NCBI RefSeq assembly: GCF_042466665.1
Contig: NZ_CP162102.1
Span: 5,022,001-5,086,000 of the forward strand
Reading direction: 5' to 3'
DNA: 64,000 nucleotides
From: Peterkaempfera podocarpi
GTDB taxonomy: Bacteria > Actinomycetota > Actinomycetes > Streptomycetales > Streptomycetaceae
Shown in pieces: positions 34,306 to 43,092 of the stretch. Positions within the stretch are counted from its first letter, which is position 1; each line of letters begins with the position of its first letter. Under the pieces are notes generated by a model that had not been told where the DNA came from, searched no databases, and saw nothing but the letters and a program-made list of their open reading frames with translations. Position numbers and translations under genes: made by a program.

Positions 34306-35334
34306 GTGATCGAGGCACGCCATCTCAGGGTCCTGCGGGCCGTGTCCCGGACCGGCTCCTACTCCGCGGCCGCCCGGGATCTGGGCTGTACCCAGCCCGC
34401 GGTCAGCCAGCAGATGAAAGCGCTGGAGAAGTCGGTGGAGACCCCGCTGGTGGTGCGCTCCGGGCGCGGGATGCAGCTCACCGAGGCCGGACAGGCCCTG
34501 TTGAAGCACGCCAACACCATCCTCGCCGGGCTCACCGCCGCCGAGGAGGAGGTCGCGGCGATCGCCGGGCTGCGGGCCGGACGCGTACGGCTGGTCTCCT
34601 TCCCCACCGCCAGCTCCACCCTGGTGCCGAGGGCGGTCGCCGAGATGCGTGCCTCCCGCCCGGGGGTGCAGGTCTCGCTGGTCGAGGCGGAGCCCCCGGA
34701 GTCGCTGGCGATGCTGCGCGGCGGCGAGTGCGAGGTGGCGCTGGCCTTCCGCTACCCGGAGACGGAGCGGGCCGCCCGTGCCGTGGCGTCCGCCGTGCCG
34801 GCCGCAGCGGCGGAGACCGGGGGCCATGGATCACGGCGTGAGGCGCGGGCCGAGGCCGCGCTGGAGGCTGCCGCCTCGGCCGCCGCCAACGACTGGTCCG
34901 ACCTGGTGGTGCGCCCGCTGCTGGACGACGCCCTGGTCGGCCTGGTGCCCTCGGGGCACCCGCTGGCAGGGCGCGGGCCGGCAGAGCCGGTGAAGCTGGC
35001 GGAGCTGGCGGGGGAGCAGTGGATCGCGGGCTGCCCGCAGTGCCGCGGCCATCTGGTGGAGCTCTGCGCCGCGGCGGGTTTTGCACCGCGTATCGACTTC
35101 GCCACCGACGACTACCCCGCGGTGGTCGGCCTGGTCGCGGCCGGGGTGGGGGTGGCGGTGCTGCCCGGACTGGCGCTGGAGTCGGTACGGCGGACCGGCG
35201 TCGCCGTGGTCCCGCTGACCCCGCGGGCGGCGCGTGAGGTGGTGGCGCTGACCCTGCCCGACCTGGGGGAGGTGCCGGCCGTGGAGCTGATGCTGGACCG
35301 GTTGGCGGGGGCGGCCGCCCAGCGCCGGGGCTGA
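34306..35334 (+). CDS. LysR-family transcriptional regulator
   Basis: A 342-residue regulator. The N-terminal winged helix-turn-helix is clear (RHLRVLRAVSRTGSYSAAAR, DLGCTQPAVSQQMKALEKSV). The effector domain follows (VRLVSFPTASSTLVPRAV; VGLVAAGVGVAVLPGLALES). An Ala/Glu-rich insertion of about 45 residues (about 170-205) in the effector domain makes it longer than the usual 300. Target and ligand unknown. The GTG start gives the standard N-terminus. Confidence 0.88.
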   Translation: MIEARHLRVLRAVSRTGSYSAAARDLGCTQPAVSQQMKALEKSVETPLVVRSGRGMQLTEAGQALLKHANTILAGLTAAEEEVAAIAGLRAGRVRLVSFPTASSTLVPRAVAEMRASRPGVQVSLVEAEPPESLAMLRGGECEVALAFRYPETERAARAVASAVPAAAAETGGHGSRREARAEAALEAAASAAANDWSDLVVRPLLDDALVGLVPSGHPLAGRGPAEPVKLAELAGEQWIAGCPQCRGHLVELCAAAGFAPRIDFATDDYPAVVGLVAAGVGVAVLPGLALESVRRTGVAVVPLTPRAAREVVALTLPDLGEVPAVELMLDRLAGAAAQRRG

Positions 35335-35493
35335 CGCTGGGCCGCTGGGCTGCGGCCCAGCGGAACGTTCAAGCAGGAACGATCCTGCTGTGCATGCCGT
35401 CGCGGGCATGCTGCTGCGGGTCGGCCCCGTGGCCGCCGACCCCTGGCTCGGTGGCTCAGTGGCCCAGTGCTCAGTGGCCCAGTGCTCAGCGGC

Positions 35494-35820
35494 TCAGTGC
35501 GAGCCGGGCGACGGTGCGATCAGCGGCACCTCCACCAGCCGATGGCGGGCCCTGCCCTGGAGCTCCTCGCGCTCGTCCTCGGTCAGCCCGCCCCACACGC
35601 CGTAGGGCTCGCGGACGGTCAGTGCATGTGCCGCGCACTGCGCCCTGACCGGGCAGCGCATACACACCTCCTTGGCTGCCTGCTCCCGGGAGGAGCGGGC
35701 AGCGCCGCGCTCGCCCTCGGGATGGAAGAACAGGGAGCTGTCCACACCGCGGCAGGCCGCCGAGAGCTGCCAGTCCCACAGGTCTGCGTTGGGGCCGGGA
35801 AGGCGGGAGAAGTCGGCCAT
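35494..35820 (-). CDS. whiD: WhiB-family regulator WhiD
   Basis: A 108-residue iron-sulfur transcription factor. The four cluster cysteines are C23, C53, C56 and C62 (CxxC in CMRCPVRAQC), followed by the GVWGGLTEDEREEL turn. The N-terminus MADFSRLPGPNADLWDWQL is that of WhiD, required for late spore maturation in Streptomyces. WhiB-type proteins act by binding the primary sigma factor. ATG 35820 has GAGGGG 8 bases upstream. It is divergent from bldM, as in other streptomycetes. Confidence 0.95.
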   Translation of the reverse strand: MADFSRLPGPNADLWDWQLSAACRGVDSSLFFHPEGERGAARSSREQAAKEVCMRCPVRAQCAAHALTVREPYGVWGGLTEDEREELQGRARHRLVEVPLIAPSPGSH

Positions 35821-36336
35821 GGCTCATCCCCTCAAAGGATTTGGGGCTTAGATGCCGGTGCGTCGACCGTCGAGGCGAGGCTCCGGGGCGGCGTCAGTGC
35901 GAACACCTGGAAATAAGACCTACAGAGATCTATAGGACAAGATGCCCATTGGGTCGCACAACAGGCCTCCCCCTAACAAATGCCGCGAAAACGGACCAAT
36001 GCCGCACAGTGTGCTGCGGCGTGTCCTGGGGGCGGGTGCACTCGTTGGGACTACGCCGGGTCCCGGGTCGCCATCGCGCGGCACGCGGGCCGGACGGCGG
36101 GCGGCGATCGGTAACGGGTCGACCACGTAGAGTGGTGGAGGTGGCCGCCATCCCCGTAACTCATTCGAGTGACGGTCGTTGGGAGTGCGGAGGCGGTTAG
36201 CGGGCGCCGGGCGTCGGGAACGATCGCGAGCAGTGCGAGCGATCAGAACCACAGCCTGTCGTCATTGGCCGTGTCGGTGACGATTCGTACCAGCCAGGAG
36301 GCTCAACGTGACGCGGATCAGCTGCGGAGGACGGTC
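35821..36336. promoter_or_regulatory. whiD-bldM divergent control region
   Basis: 516 bases without a supported gene, holding the promoters of two developmental genes. An 18-base imperfect palindrome, CCTACAGA-GA-TCTATAGG (35919-35936, one mismatch), lies about 100 bases upstream of whiD in an A/T-richer patch. TAGAGT at 36128-36133 resembles a -10 for bldM with a poor -35. I could not assign specific BldD, WhiG or BldM boxes. Confidence 0.5.
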
Positions 36337-36948
36337 ATGACATCCGTTCTCGTGTGCGACGATTCCCCGCTTGCCCGGGAGGCGCTCCGCCGAGCGGTGG
36401 CGACCGTGCCCGGTGTCGACCGGGTGACCACTGCCACCAACGGCGAGGAGGTTCTCCGCCGCTGGGTGGCGGACCGCTCCGACCTCGTCCTGATGGACGT
36501 CCGGATGCCCGGACTCGGCGGGGTCGAAACGGTGCGGCGGCTGTTGTCAGCCGATCCGGGGGCCCGGATCATCATGCTGACCGTCGCCGAGGACCTCGAC
36601 GGGGTGGCGCTGGCCGTCGCCGCCGGCGCCCGCGGTTATCTGCACAAGGACGCATCACGCGCCGAGCTGCGGGCCACCGTGACCCAGGCGCTGGCCGACC
36701 CCACCTGGCGGCTCGCCCCGCGCCGGCTGCGCTCCCCCGACATGGGCGCGGCCCCCACCCTCACCGCACGTGAGATCCAGGTGCTGGAGGGCATGAGCCA
36801 CGGGCGGAGCAACGCCGAGATCGGCCGTGAGCTCTTCCTCTCCGAGGACACCGTGAAGACCCATGCGCGCCGGCTCTTCAAGAAGCTCGGCGCCTCGGAC
36901 CGGGCGCATGCAGTGGCGCTGGGCTTTCGCTGGGGCCTGGTCCGCTGA
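36337..36948 (+). CDS. bldM: orphan response regulator BldM
   Basis: A 203-residue regulator needed for aerial growth and sporulation in Streptomyces. The receiver domain (1 to about 120) has acidic D8/D9, the phospho-acceptor position D54 (LVLMDVRMPG) and the Lys of YLHKDAS. The LuxR-type helix-turn-helix is at about 140-200 (LTAREIQVLEGMSHGRSNAE, SEDTVKTHARRLFKKLG). Known BldM proteins function without a partner kinase, also as heterodimers with WhiI. ATG 36337 follows GGAGG; the frame is open upstream to 36169 without conservation. Confidence 0.96.
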   Translation: MTSVLVCDDSPLAREALRRAVATVPGVDRVTTATNGEEVLRRWVADRSDLVLMDVRMPGLGGVETVRRLLSADPGARIIMLTVAEDLDGVALAVAAGARGYLHKDASRAELRATVTQALADPTWRLAPRRLRSPDMGAAPTLTAREIQVLEGMSHGRSNAEIGRELFLSEDTVKTHARRLFKKLGASDRAHAVALGFRWGLVR

Positions 36949-37329
36949 GGGTCGTGTCGGCGGCGCTGGCTGTCGGCGGAACGGCGCAGGTCGCGGCGGT
37001 CGGCCGCACCCCGGAAAGGGGTCCCCGCACCGCCTTCCGGCGGACCGGTCGTCCGCTCTCCGGTGCGATGTGGGCGGCGGCATGGTGTCAGCGGCGGGCC
37101 GAGGACGCACCATAGGAGTATGGAGCACCTCGGGGACCCGCCGCCGGACACCGCACCGCAGGCCGCGACCACGGAGCACGGGGCAGCACATAACGTTCCG
37201 GTGCACAAGTCCGGAGCCGGTGCCGCGTTTTCTCGAACGACCAGGCACCATGGACCGATGCGCGACGACGAGGTAGCCGCCCCCGGCGAGGCAGACTTCG
37301 GCGGCGCCACGCTCGGAGGAGCGGGTGCC
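36949..37329. other. bldM-sigma factor intergenic region
   Basis: 381 bases with no supported gene. A hairpin-like CCGGAAAGG ... CCTTCCGG is centred near 37025. The frame of the sigma factor is open through part of it, but without recognisable sigma sequence. Confidence 0.4.
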
Positions 37330-37995
37330 GTGGAGACGCGTCAAGCCAGAGCCGCCGGTCGCCAAGGGGGCGTCGCGGTGCGGAGGGTGGCGGAGAGAGT
37401 GCCCGAGCCGACGGTGGTGGGCGACCTGGTCGGCCGCGCCGTCCAGGGTGACGGCCGTGCCACCGATGCGCTGCTCGCCCATGTCCACCCACTGGTGCTG
37501 CGGTACTGCCGGGCACGGCTGACCAGGCTGCCCGGCGGGGCACGGCACCATGTCGACGATGTGGCGCAGGACGTCTGCCTGGCCGTGCTCTGCGCGCTGC
37601 CGCGCTACCGGGACGAGGGCCGGCCCTTCGAGGCGTTCGTCTACGGCATCGCGGCCCACAAGATCGCGGATCTGCAGCGGGCCGCCATGCGCGGCCCCGC
37701 TTCCACCGCGGTGCCCGCCGATGTCCTGCCGGAGACCGCCGACGAGTCGCTGGGCCCCGAGGAGCGGGCGCTGCTCAGCAGCGACGCCGCCTGGGCGCGC
37801 GAGCTGCTGGCGTGCCTGCCGCCCCGGCAGCGGGAGTTGGTGCTGCTGCGGGTCGCGGCCGGACTCACCGCGGAGGAGACCGGCGAGGTCCTCGGGATGT
37901 CCGCGGGCGCCGTTCGGGTCGCCCAGCACCGCGCCCTCAGCAGGCTGCGGGCGCTCGCCGAGGGCGGCGACGGCGCCACCGGCCTCAGCGCCTGA
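37330..37995 (+). CDS. shbA: ECF-type RNA polymerase sigma factor, ShbA-like
   Basis: A 221-residue sigma factor. Region 2 reads DALLAHVHPLVLRYCRARL, then HHVDDVAQDVCLAVL and PFEAFVYGIAAHKIADL; region 4 reads LLACLPPRQRELVLLRVAAG, then LTAEETGEVLGMSAGAVRVA. The position between bldM and guaB is that of ShbA, which in Streptomyces griseus is reported to drive transcription of hrdB, the principal sigma gene. GTG 37330 is chosen for GGAGGA nine bases upstream; in-frame alternatives are ATG 37258 and GTG 37378. Symbol assigned by context and memory. Confidence 0.82.
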   Translation: METRQARAAGRQGGVAVRRVAERVPEPTVVGDLVGRAVQGDGRATDALLAHVHPLVLRYCRARLTRLPGGARHHVDDVAQDVCLAVLCALPRYRDEGRPFEAFVYGIAAHKIADLQRAAMRGPASTAVPADVLPETADESLGPEERALLSSDAAWARELLACLPPRQRELVLLRVAAGLTAEETGEVLGMSAGAVRVAQHRALSRLRALAEGGDGATGLSA

Positions 37996-38478
37996 TTCAT
38001 CAGCGCCCGGTTTCGCAACGCCACATCCGGCCACCGTGATCTCCCCTGCACCCCGGGTGCGGGGGAGCCGTGCGACGGCACTCCCACCCCGCCGTGCGAG
38101 CGGCGCCGCCCGGCCGGGCGGCAGCCGTGGCAAGGGTCACCGGGCGCTCGGCCGTCCGCGGCCGCCGGCGTGCGCGCCGTCCGGATCGGCGCATCTCCGA
38201 CCCGCGCAACCGCCCGTTTCGCCCAGCGACCGGCCGCGCTGTGTCAAGGGGGCGGGACGGAAACACTTCGCATCCCAGTAACATGGAGTTCCGGTACCCG
38301 GGCGGAGCCTCGGCGTCCCCCGCAGTGTCTCGGTGTCCCCGAGCAGCCCCGTGCAGGTGCCGGTGCGAGCGGGCGGGCGGGCGGAGGCCGGACGACCTCC
38401 CTTCCTTCCGCCACATCCGAAGAGATCGCGTCCACCTCTGCACATCGGATCGGTCCGGCCCACCACGGGAAGGTATTC
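37996..38478. promoter_or_regulatory. guaB upstream region
   Basis: 483 bases without a supported gene, presumably the guaB promoter and leader. The segment around 38240-38300 is less G/C-rich than the rest (GTGTCAAGG, AAACACTT, CAGTAACATGG), but I find no promoter pair with acceptable spacing and no recognisable riboswitch. Confidence 0.4.
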
Positions 38479-39981
38479 ATGTCCTCCAACGCCGCCGGCG
38501 TACCCGAGAAGTTCGCCATGCTCGGGCTCACCTACGACGACGTCCTGCTGCTCCCTGGTGCCTCCGAGGTGCTGCCCAACCAGGTCAACACCTCCTCCCG
38601 GGTCAGCCGGAACGTCTCGGTCAACATCCCGCTGCTCTCCGCCGCCATGGACAAGGTCACCGAGGCGCGGATGGCCATCGCCATGGCCCGTCAGGGCGGC
38701 GTCGGCGTGCTGCACCGCAATCTCTCGGTCGAGGACCAGGTCAACCAGGTCGACCTGGTGAAGCGCTCCGAGTCGGGGATGGTCACCGACCCGATCACGG
38801 TCCGTCCGGACGCCACCCTGCTCGACGCCGACGCGCTCTGCGCCAAGTTCCGGATCAGCGGTGTCCCGGTCACGGACGCCGCAGGCAAGCTGCTCGGCAT
38901 CGTCACCAACCGCGACATGGCCTTCGAGTCGGACCGCAGCCGCGAGGTCCGCGAGGTGATGACGCCGATGCCGCTGATCACCGGCAAGGTCGGCATCTCC
39001 GGCGAGGACGCCATCGGGCTGCTGCGCCGCCACAAGATCGAGAAGCTTCCGCTGGTCGACGACGAGGGCCGGCTCAAGGGCCTGATCACGGTCAAGGACT
39101 TCGTCAAGGCCGAGAAGTACCCCAACGCCGCCAAGGACGCCGAGGGCCGGCTGATCGTCGGTGCCGCGGTGGGTGTCGGCGACGCCGCGTACGACCGGGC
39201 GCTGGCCCTGGTCGAGGCCGGGGTGGACTTCCTGGTGATCGACAGCGCCCACGGCCACAGCCGCGGCATCCTGGACATGGTCGCCAAGGTCAAGGCCAAC
39301 ATCCGGGTCGATGTGGTGGCCGGCAACGTCGCCACCCGCGACGGCGCCCAGGCGCTGATCGACGCCGGTGCCGACGGCATCAAGGTCGGTGTGGGCCCCG
39401 GCTCCATCTGCACCACCCGCGTGGTCGCCGGTGTCGGTGTCCCGCAGGTCACCGCGATCTACGAGGCCGCCCAGGCGGCCATCGCGGCCGGCGTCCCGGT
39501 GATCGGCGACGGCGGCCTCCAGTACTCCGGTGACATTGCCAAGGCCATCGCGGCCGGCGCCGACACCGTGATGCTGGGCAGCCTGCTGGCCGGCTGCGAG
39601 GAGTCGCCGGGCGAGCTGCTGTTCATCAACGGCAAGCAGTTCAAGTCCTACCGGGGCATGGGCTCGCTGGGCGCCATGCAGGGGCGTGGCCAGGCCCGGT
39701 CCTTCTCCAAGGACCGCTACTTCCAGGACAACGTGCTCTCCGAGGACAAGCTCGTCCCCGAGGGCATCGAGGGCCAGGTGCCCTACCGCGGCCCGCTGGC
39801 CTCGGTCGTCCACCAGCTCATCGGCGGCCTGCGCTCCTCCATGGGATACGCGGGTTCCGCGGACATCCAGGAGCTCAAGGACAAGGGCCGGTTCGTCCGG
39901 ATCACCGCGGCGGGGCTCAAGGAGAGCCACCCGCACGACATCCAGATGACCATCGAGGCGCCCAACTACCCCGGCCGCTGA
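38479..39981 (+). CDS. guaB: inosine-5'-monophosphate dehydrogenase
   Basis: A 500-residue enzyme oxidising IMP to XMP, the committed step of GMP synthesis. The TIM-barrel halves flank two CBS domains (about 95-215). The catalytic Cys is C311 in GPGSICTTRVVAGVG; the substrate site has DSAHGHS and the flap SLGAMQGRGQARSF. ATG 38479 has GGGAAGG upstream. guaA, for the next step, lies 20 kb downstream; the paralogue follows immediately. Confidence 0.97.
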   Translation: MSSNAAGVPEKFAMLGLTYDDVLLLPGASEVLPNQVNTSSRVSRNVSVNIPLLSAAMDKVTEARMAIAMARQGGVGVLHRNLSVEDQVNQVDLVKRSESGMVTDPITVRPDATLLDADALCAKFRISGVPVTDAAGKLLGIVTNRDMAFESDRSREVREVMTPMPLITGKVGISGEDAIGLLRRHKIEKLPLVDDEGRLKGLITVKDFVKAEKYPNAAKDAEGRLIVGAAVGVGDAAYDRALALVEAGVDFLVIDSAHGHSRGILDMVAKVKANIRVDVVAGNVATRDGAQALIDAGADGIKVGVGPGSICTTRVVAGVGVPQVTAIYEAAQAAIAAGVPVIGDGGLQYSGDIAKAIAAGADTVMLGSLLAGCEESPGELLFINGKQFKSYRGMGSLGAMQGRGQARSFSKDRYFQDNVLSEDKLVPEGIEGQVPYRGPLASVVHQLIGGLRSSMGYAGSADIQELKDKGRFVRITAAGLKESHPHDIQMTIEAPNYPGR

Positions 39982-39994
39982 CCCGCTCCGGTCC

Positions 39995-40027
39995 GCCCGC
40001 CCGCCGCACCTCCTGCGGCGGGCGGGC
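39995..40027 (+). terminator. hairpin terminator after guaB
   Basis: A perfect 14-bp stem (39995-40008 with 40014-40027) with a CCTCC loop, 13 bases after the guaB stop. Confidence 0.75.
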
Positions 40028-40105
40028 GCCGTTCCGGGATACTGGTGTACGGCTGCGGGCGCAGAGCCCCGGCCGGTTCGGACGAAGACAGCGGAAGGGC
40101 TCGAA

Positions 40106-41233
40106 GTGACCGAGATCGAGATCGGGCGGGGCAAGCGCGGCCGACGGGCATACGCCTTCGACGACATCGCCGTCGTCCCGAGCCGGCGTACCCGCGACCC
40201 CAAGGAGGTCTCGATCGCCTGGCAGATCGATGCCTACCGTTTCGAACTGCCCTTCCTGGCCGCCCCCATGGACAGCGTGGTCTCCCCCGCGCAGGCGATC
40301 GCCATCGGCCGGCTCGGCGGTCTGGGCGTCCTCAACCTCGAAGGTCTGTGGACCCGTTACGAGGACCCCGAGCCGCTGCTCGCCGAGGTCGCCGCGCTGG
40401 CCGACGAGCACGCCGCCACCCGGCGCCTCCAGGAGATCTACGCCGAGCCGATCAAGCCGGAGCTGATCGGCCAGCGGATCAAGGAGGTGCGGGAGTCGGG
40501 TGTGGTCACCGCCGCCGCGCTCTCCCCGCAGCGCACCGCCGAGTTCTCCAAGGCGGTCGTGGACGCCGGCGTGGACGTCTTTGTGATCCGCGGCACCACG
40601 GTCTCGGCCGAGCATGTCTCCGGTGCGGCCGAGCCGCTCAACCTCAAGCAGTTCATCTATGAGCTCGATGTTCCGGTGATCGTCGGCGGCTGCGCCACCT
40701 ACACGGCGGCGCTGCACCTGATGCGCACCGGTGCGGCCGGTGTGCTGGTCGGCTTCGGCGGCGGTGCCGCCCACACCACCCGGGCCGTGCTGGGCATCCA
40801 GGTGCCGATGGCCACCGCGGTCGCCGATGTCGCGGCGGCCCGCCGGGACTACATGGACGAGTCCGGCGGCCGGTATGTGCACGTCATCGCGGACGGCGGG
40901 GTCGGCTACAGCGGCGACCTGGCCAAGGCCGTGGCATGCGGCGCGGACGCGGTGATGATCGGTGCCGCGCTGGCCCGCGCCACCGACGCGCCCGGCCGGG
41001 GCCACCACTGGGGCATGGAGGCCGTCCACGACGAGCTGCCGCGCGGCAAGCGCGTCCACCTGGGCACCGTGGGCACCACGGAGGAGATCCTGCTGGGTCC
41101 CTCGCACACCCCCGACGGCACCATGAACCTCTTCGGTGCGCTGCGCCGGGCGATGGCCACCACCGGCTACTCGGAGCTCAAGGAGTTCCAGCGGGTGGAG
41201 GTCACCGTGGCCCCGCACGCCGGCCACCGCTGA
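40106..41233 (+). CDS. GuaB3-family IMP dehydrogenase-related protein
   Basis: A 375-residue TIM-barrel paralogue of GuaB without CBS domains. It keeps AYAFDDIAVVPSRRTRDPKE, LPFLAAPMDSVVSPAQA and VIADGGVGYSGDLAKA. The catalytic loop reads GGGAAHTTRAVLG where GuaB has GSICTTR, so the nucleophilic Cys is absent and a normal IMP dehydrogenase reaction is not expected. GuaB3 paralogues next to guaB are common in actinobacteria; their role is unclear (redox or GMP-reductase-like proposals). GTG start. Confidence 0.9.
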   Translation: MTEIEIGRGKRGRRAYAFDDIAVVPSRRTRDPKEVSIAWQIDAYRFELPFLAAPMDSVVSPAQAIAIGRLGGLGVLNLEGLWTRYEDPEPLLAEVAALADEHAATRRLQEIYAEPIKPELIGQRIKEVRESGVVTAAALSPQRTAEFSKAVVDAGVDVFVIRGTTVSAEHVSGAAEPLNLKQFIYELDVPVIVGGCATYTAALHLMRTGAAGVLVGFGGGAAHTTRAVLGIQVPMATAVADVAAARRDYMDESGGRYVHVIADGGVGYSGDLAKAVACGADAVMIGAALARATDAPGRGHHWGMEAVHDELPRGKRVHLGTVGTTEEILLGPSHTPDGTMNLFGALRRAMATTGYSELKEFQRVEVTVAPHAGHR

Positions 41234-41262
41234 GCAGACCGGCCGACGACGGCCGGCCGACG

Positions 41263-41302
41263 CGAGGGGCCGGGGACCGCGATCGCGGTCCCCGGCCCCT
41301 CG
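41263..41302. terminator. 40-base perfect palindrome, bidirectional terminator
   Basis: Twenty bases from 41263 (CGAGGGGCCGGGGACCGCGA) are followed at once by their exact complement to 41302. It lies between the convergent guaB3-type gene and the membrane-protein gene ending at 41319, so it can terminate in both directions. Confidence 0.85.
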
Positions 41303-41318
41303 ACCGTGTGGTCAGCGG

Positions 41319-41990
41319 TCAGCCCGCGGTGCGCTTGGCGAAGAGAAATCCCTCGAACCCGGCGATGCCGAAGAAGAGCACGTCCATGAAGCCCAGCTGG
41401 TCCTTCCAGACGTCGTAGATCACCCCGGTGTGGTCGGTGAGGATGGTGGTCACCGACACCCCGGTCTCGTGCTGCGCCAGCAGCGTGAGGCCGAACATCT
41501 GGCCCAGGAACACTCCGAGCAGGGCCAGCGGCACCCCGAGCACCGGCAGCGTCTGGCTCCGCCCGCCGACCTTGCCGAGCGCCGCGCCCACCAGGGCGCC
41601 CACGGCCAGGGCGGCATAGCTGAACTCACGGTTGGTGCCGCGGATGATCGCGCCGTACACCGCCGCGCCGATCAGCGCCGCCGCCACGCCGGCCAGGACG
41701 CCGAGGGCGGCGCGGGAGGCCGTCGGCGATGCCGCGGGGGCCGACGCCTGCAGATACGGCGACGGCGGCTGCGGCGCACCGAACTCGCCGGCCGGGGGCG
41801 GCAGGGGAGCACCGAACTCGCCGGCCGGGGGCGGCAGGGGTGCACCGAACTCGCCGGCCGGGGGCGGCAGGGGTGCACCGAACTCGCCGGCCGGGGGCGG
41901 CACCGGGGCCCCGGCTACCGGTGCCTGCGGCTGTGGCTGGGACGCCGGAGGGCCGAACGTTCCGGCAGGCGAAGGCGTGGTCTGGTCCAC
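41319..41990 (-). CDS. membrane protein with four GAPLPPPAGEF repeats
   Basis: A 223-residue protein of unknown function. The cytosolic N-terminal third is Pro/Gly/Ala-rich and contains an 11-residue unit GAPLPPPAGEF repeated about four times. Three or four hydrophobic segments follow (ALGVLAGVAAALIGAAVYGA, ALAVGALVGAALGKV, VLGVPLALLGVFLGQMFG, MDVLFFGIAGFEGFLF). The GTG 41990 start has GGGGG upstream. It resembles other streptomycete proline-rich small membrane proteins. Confidence 0.75.
   Translation of the reverse strand: MDQTTPSPAGTFGPPASQPQPQAPVAGAPVPPPAGEFGAPLPPPAGEFGAPLPPPAGEFGAPLPPPAGEFGAPQPPSPYLQASAPAASPTASRAALGVLAGVAAALIGAAVYGAIIRGTNREFSYAALAVGALVGAALGKVGGRSQTLPVLGVPLALLGVFLGQMFGLTLLAQHETGVSVTTILTDHTGVIYDVWKDQLGFMDVLFFGIAGFEGFLFAKRTAG
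41781..41912. repeat. 33-bp tandem repeat inside the membrane-protein gene
   Basis: A 33-base unit beginning GAACTCGCCGGCCGGGGGCG occurs at 41781, 41814, 41847 and 41880. The copies are almost identical, indicating recent expansion, and the period keeps the frame (11 codons). Confidence 0.9.
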
Positions 41991-42163
41991 GGAGATCCCC
42001 CGAGGTGAGTGGAGTGGACACGTCGCGGCGGACAGCGCGCAGCGCAGCACGGCGAACGTGGGAATGGGCCGGAACGTTAGCAGTGTCGGACGTCTGTTCC
42101 CACTGCCTTTCGCGGACGAACCAGCCGCGGCCGGCCGCCGATGCCTGAGGCCCCACCCGTGCC

Positions 42164-42723
42164 TCAGGCCAGGGCGGCGGTCTCCAGCCGCAGGCCGAGC
42201 GGAGCCGGCAGATCGACGACACCGCTGAACGTGACCTGGATACGGCTGACGTCATGGTCACCCCAAGGCTGCGCGAACAGACGTGCCGTGCCGCCCTGTC
42301 GGTCGACCAGCAGATAGCGGGGGATGCCGGAGGCGGCGTAACCGCGGAGCTTCTTCACCCGGTCCGTCGCCGCATTGGGCGGCGAAGTCACCTCGCAGAC
42401 AAGCTCCACACCGTCCGGCGGGAAGATCCATTCCTCCGTGAGAAGGGCCCTTTCGAGCAGCACCAACAGATCCGGGATGTAGCGCTCACCCGCGGCGGGC
42501 AGTTCCACGATGAGTCCTCCGTCACCACCGGACCTGTGGACGTGGCAGGGCGCAGCAGGTCCCGCAGGCGCATACAGATGTACTGATGGCGGCCGCCGGG
42601 GCTTGGAGACGCGCTGATTCCCCCGTCGATCACCTCGGCTCGGAAGCCGACAGGCACCTCGAGCTGCTCGTGCCGGGCCGGCAGATCCGCGTTGGGCGAA
42701 TGCCCCGGCATCGACATCGCCAT
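42164..42723 (-). CDS. Uma2-family PD-(D/E)XK nuclease-like protein (one-base frameshift)
   Basis: The N-terminal part (MAMSMPGHSPNADLPA, FRAEVIDGGISASP, HQYICMRLRDLLR) and the C-terminal part (GGLIVELPAAGERYIPDLLV, VELVCEVTSPPNAATDRVKK, YAASGIPRYLLVDRQGGTAR) are in different frames. Together they make one Uma2 protein with the expected E, PD and E-V(S/T)SP motifs. One G is missing near 42511-42522, where ACGGAGGACTC should read ACGGAGGGACTC; the 560-base span is one short of a multiple of three. Uma2 proteins are frequent, expanded in actinobacteria and cyanobacteria, and of uncertain function. Confidence 0.7.
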
Positions 42724-43092
42724 GGCGTCCTCCCTCGTCGCTGACGGGACAATTCCAGGCGTGGGGGCCGCGCTGCACCGTCCCTCGAACGAATGATCCC
42801 GTGGGTGTCCTGCCCCGGGCATCGGGTCCCGGGGCCGATCGGGAACCATCGGGGCCGTTCCGAGCGTCCTTGTGCGTGTGCGCGTGGGGGGCACACCGGT
42901 TCGGACGGTCGTGGCCCGGGGGCCGATTGCGGGGGCGACGGGAGCTCAGGGGATGATGGACCCTTGGGCTTCCGGGGGGCGTGAGCATCACGCCGGTACC
43001 GGTCCGCCCTCTCTCCGGTCCCCTGCCGCGCGGTCCTGCGGCCGGGGCCGACGCACCATCATGTCGACTGGCATACGTAGGGGATCGCATCC
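42724..43092. promoter_or_regulatory. divergent region upstream of the first kinase
   Basis: 369 bases without a supported gene between the Uma2 start and the kinase ATG. It must hold promoters for both directions. A -10-like TACGTA lies near 43075, just upstream of the kinase. No repeat or strong hairpin seen. Confidence 0.4.
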
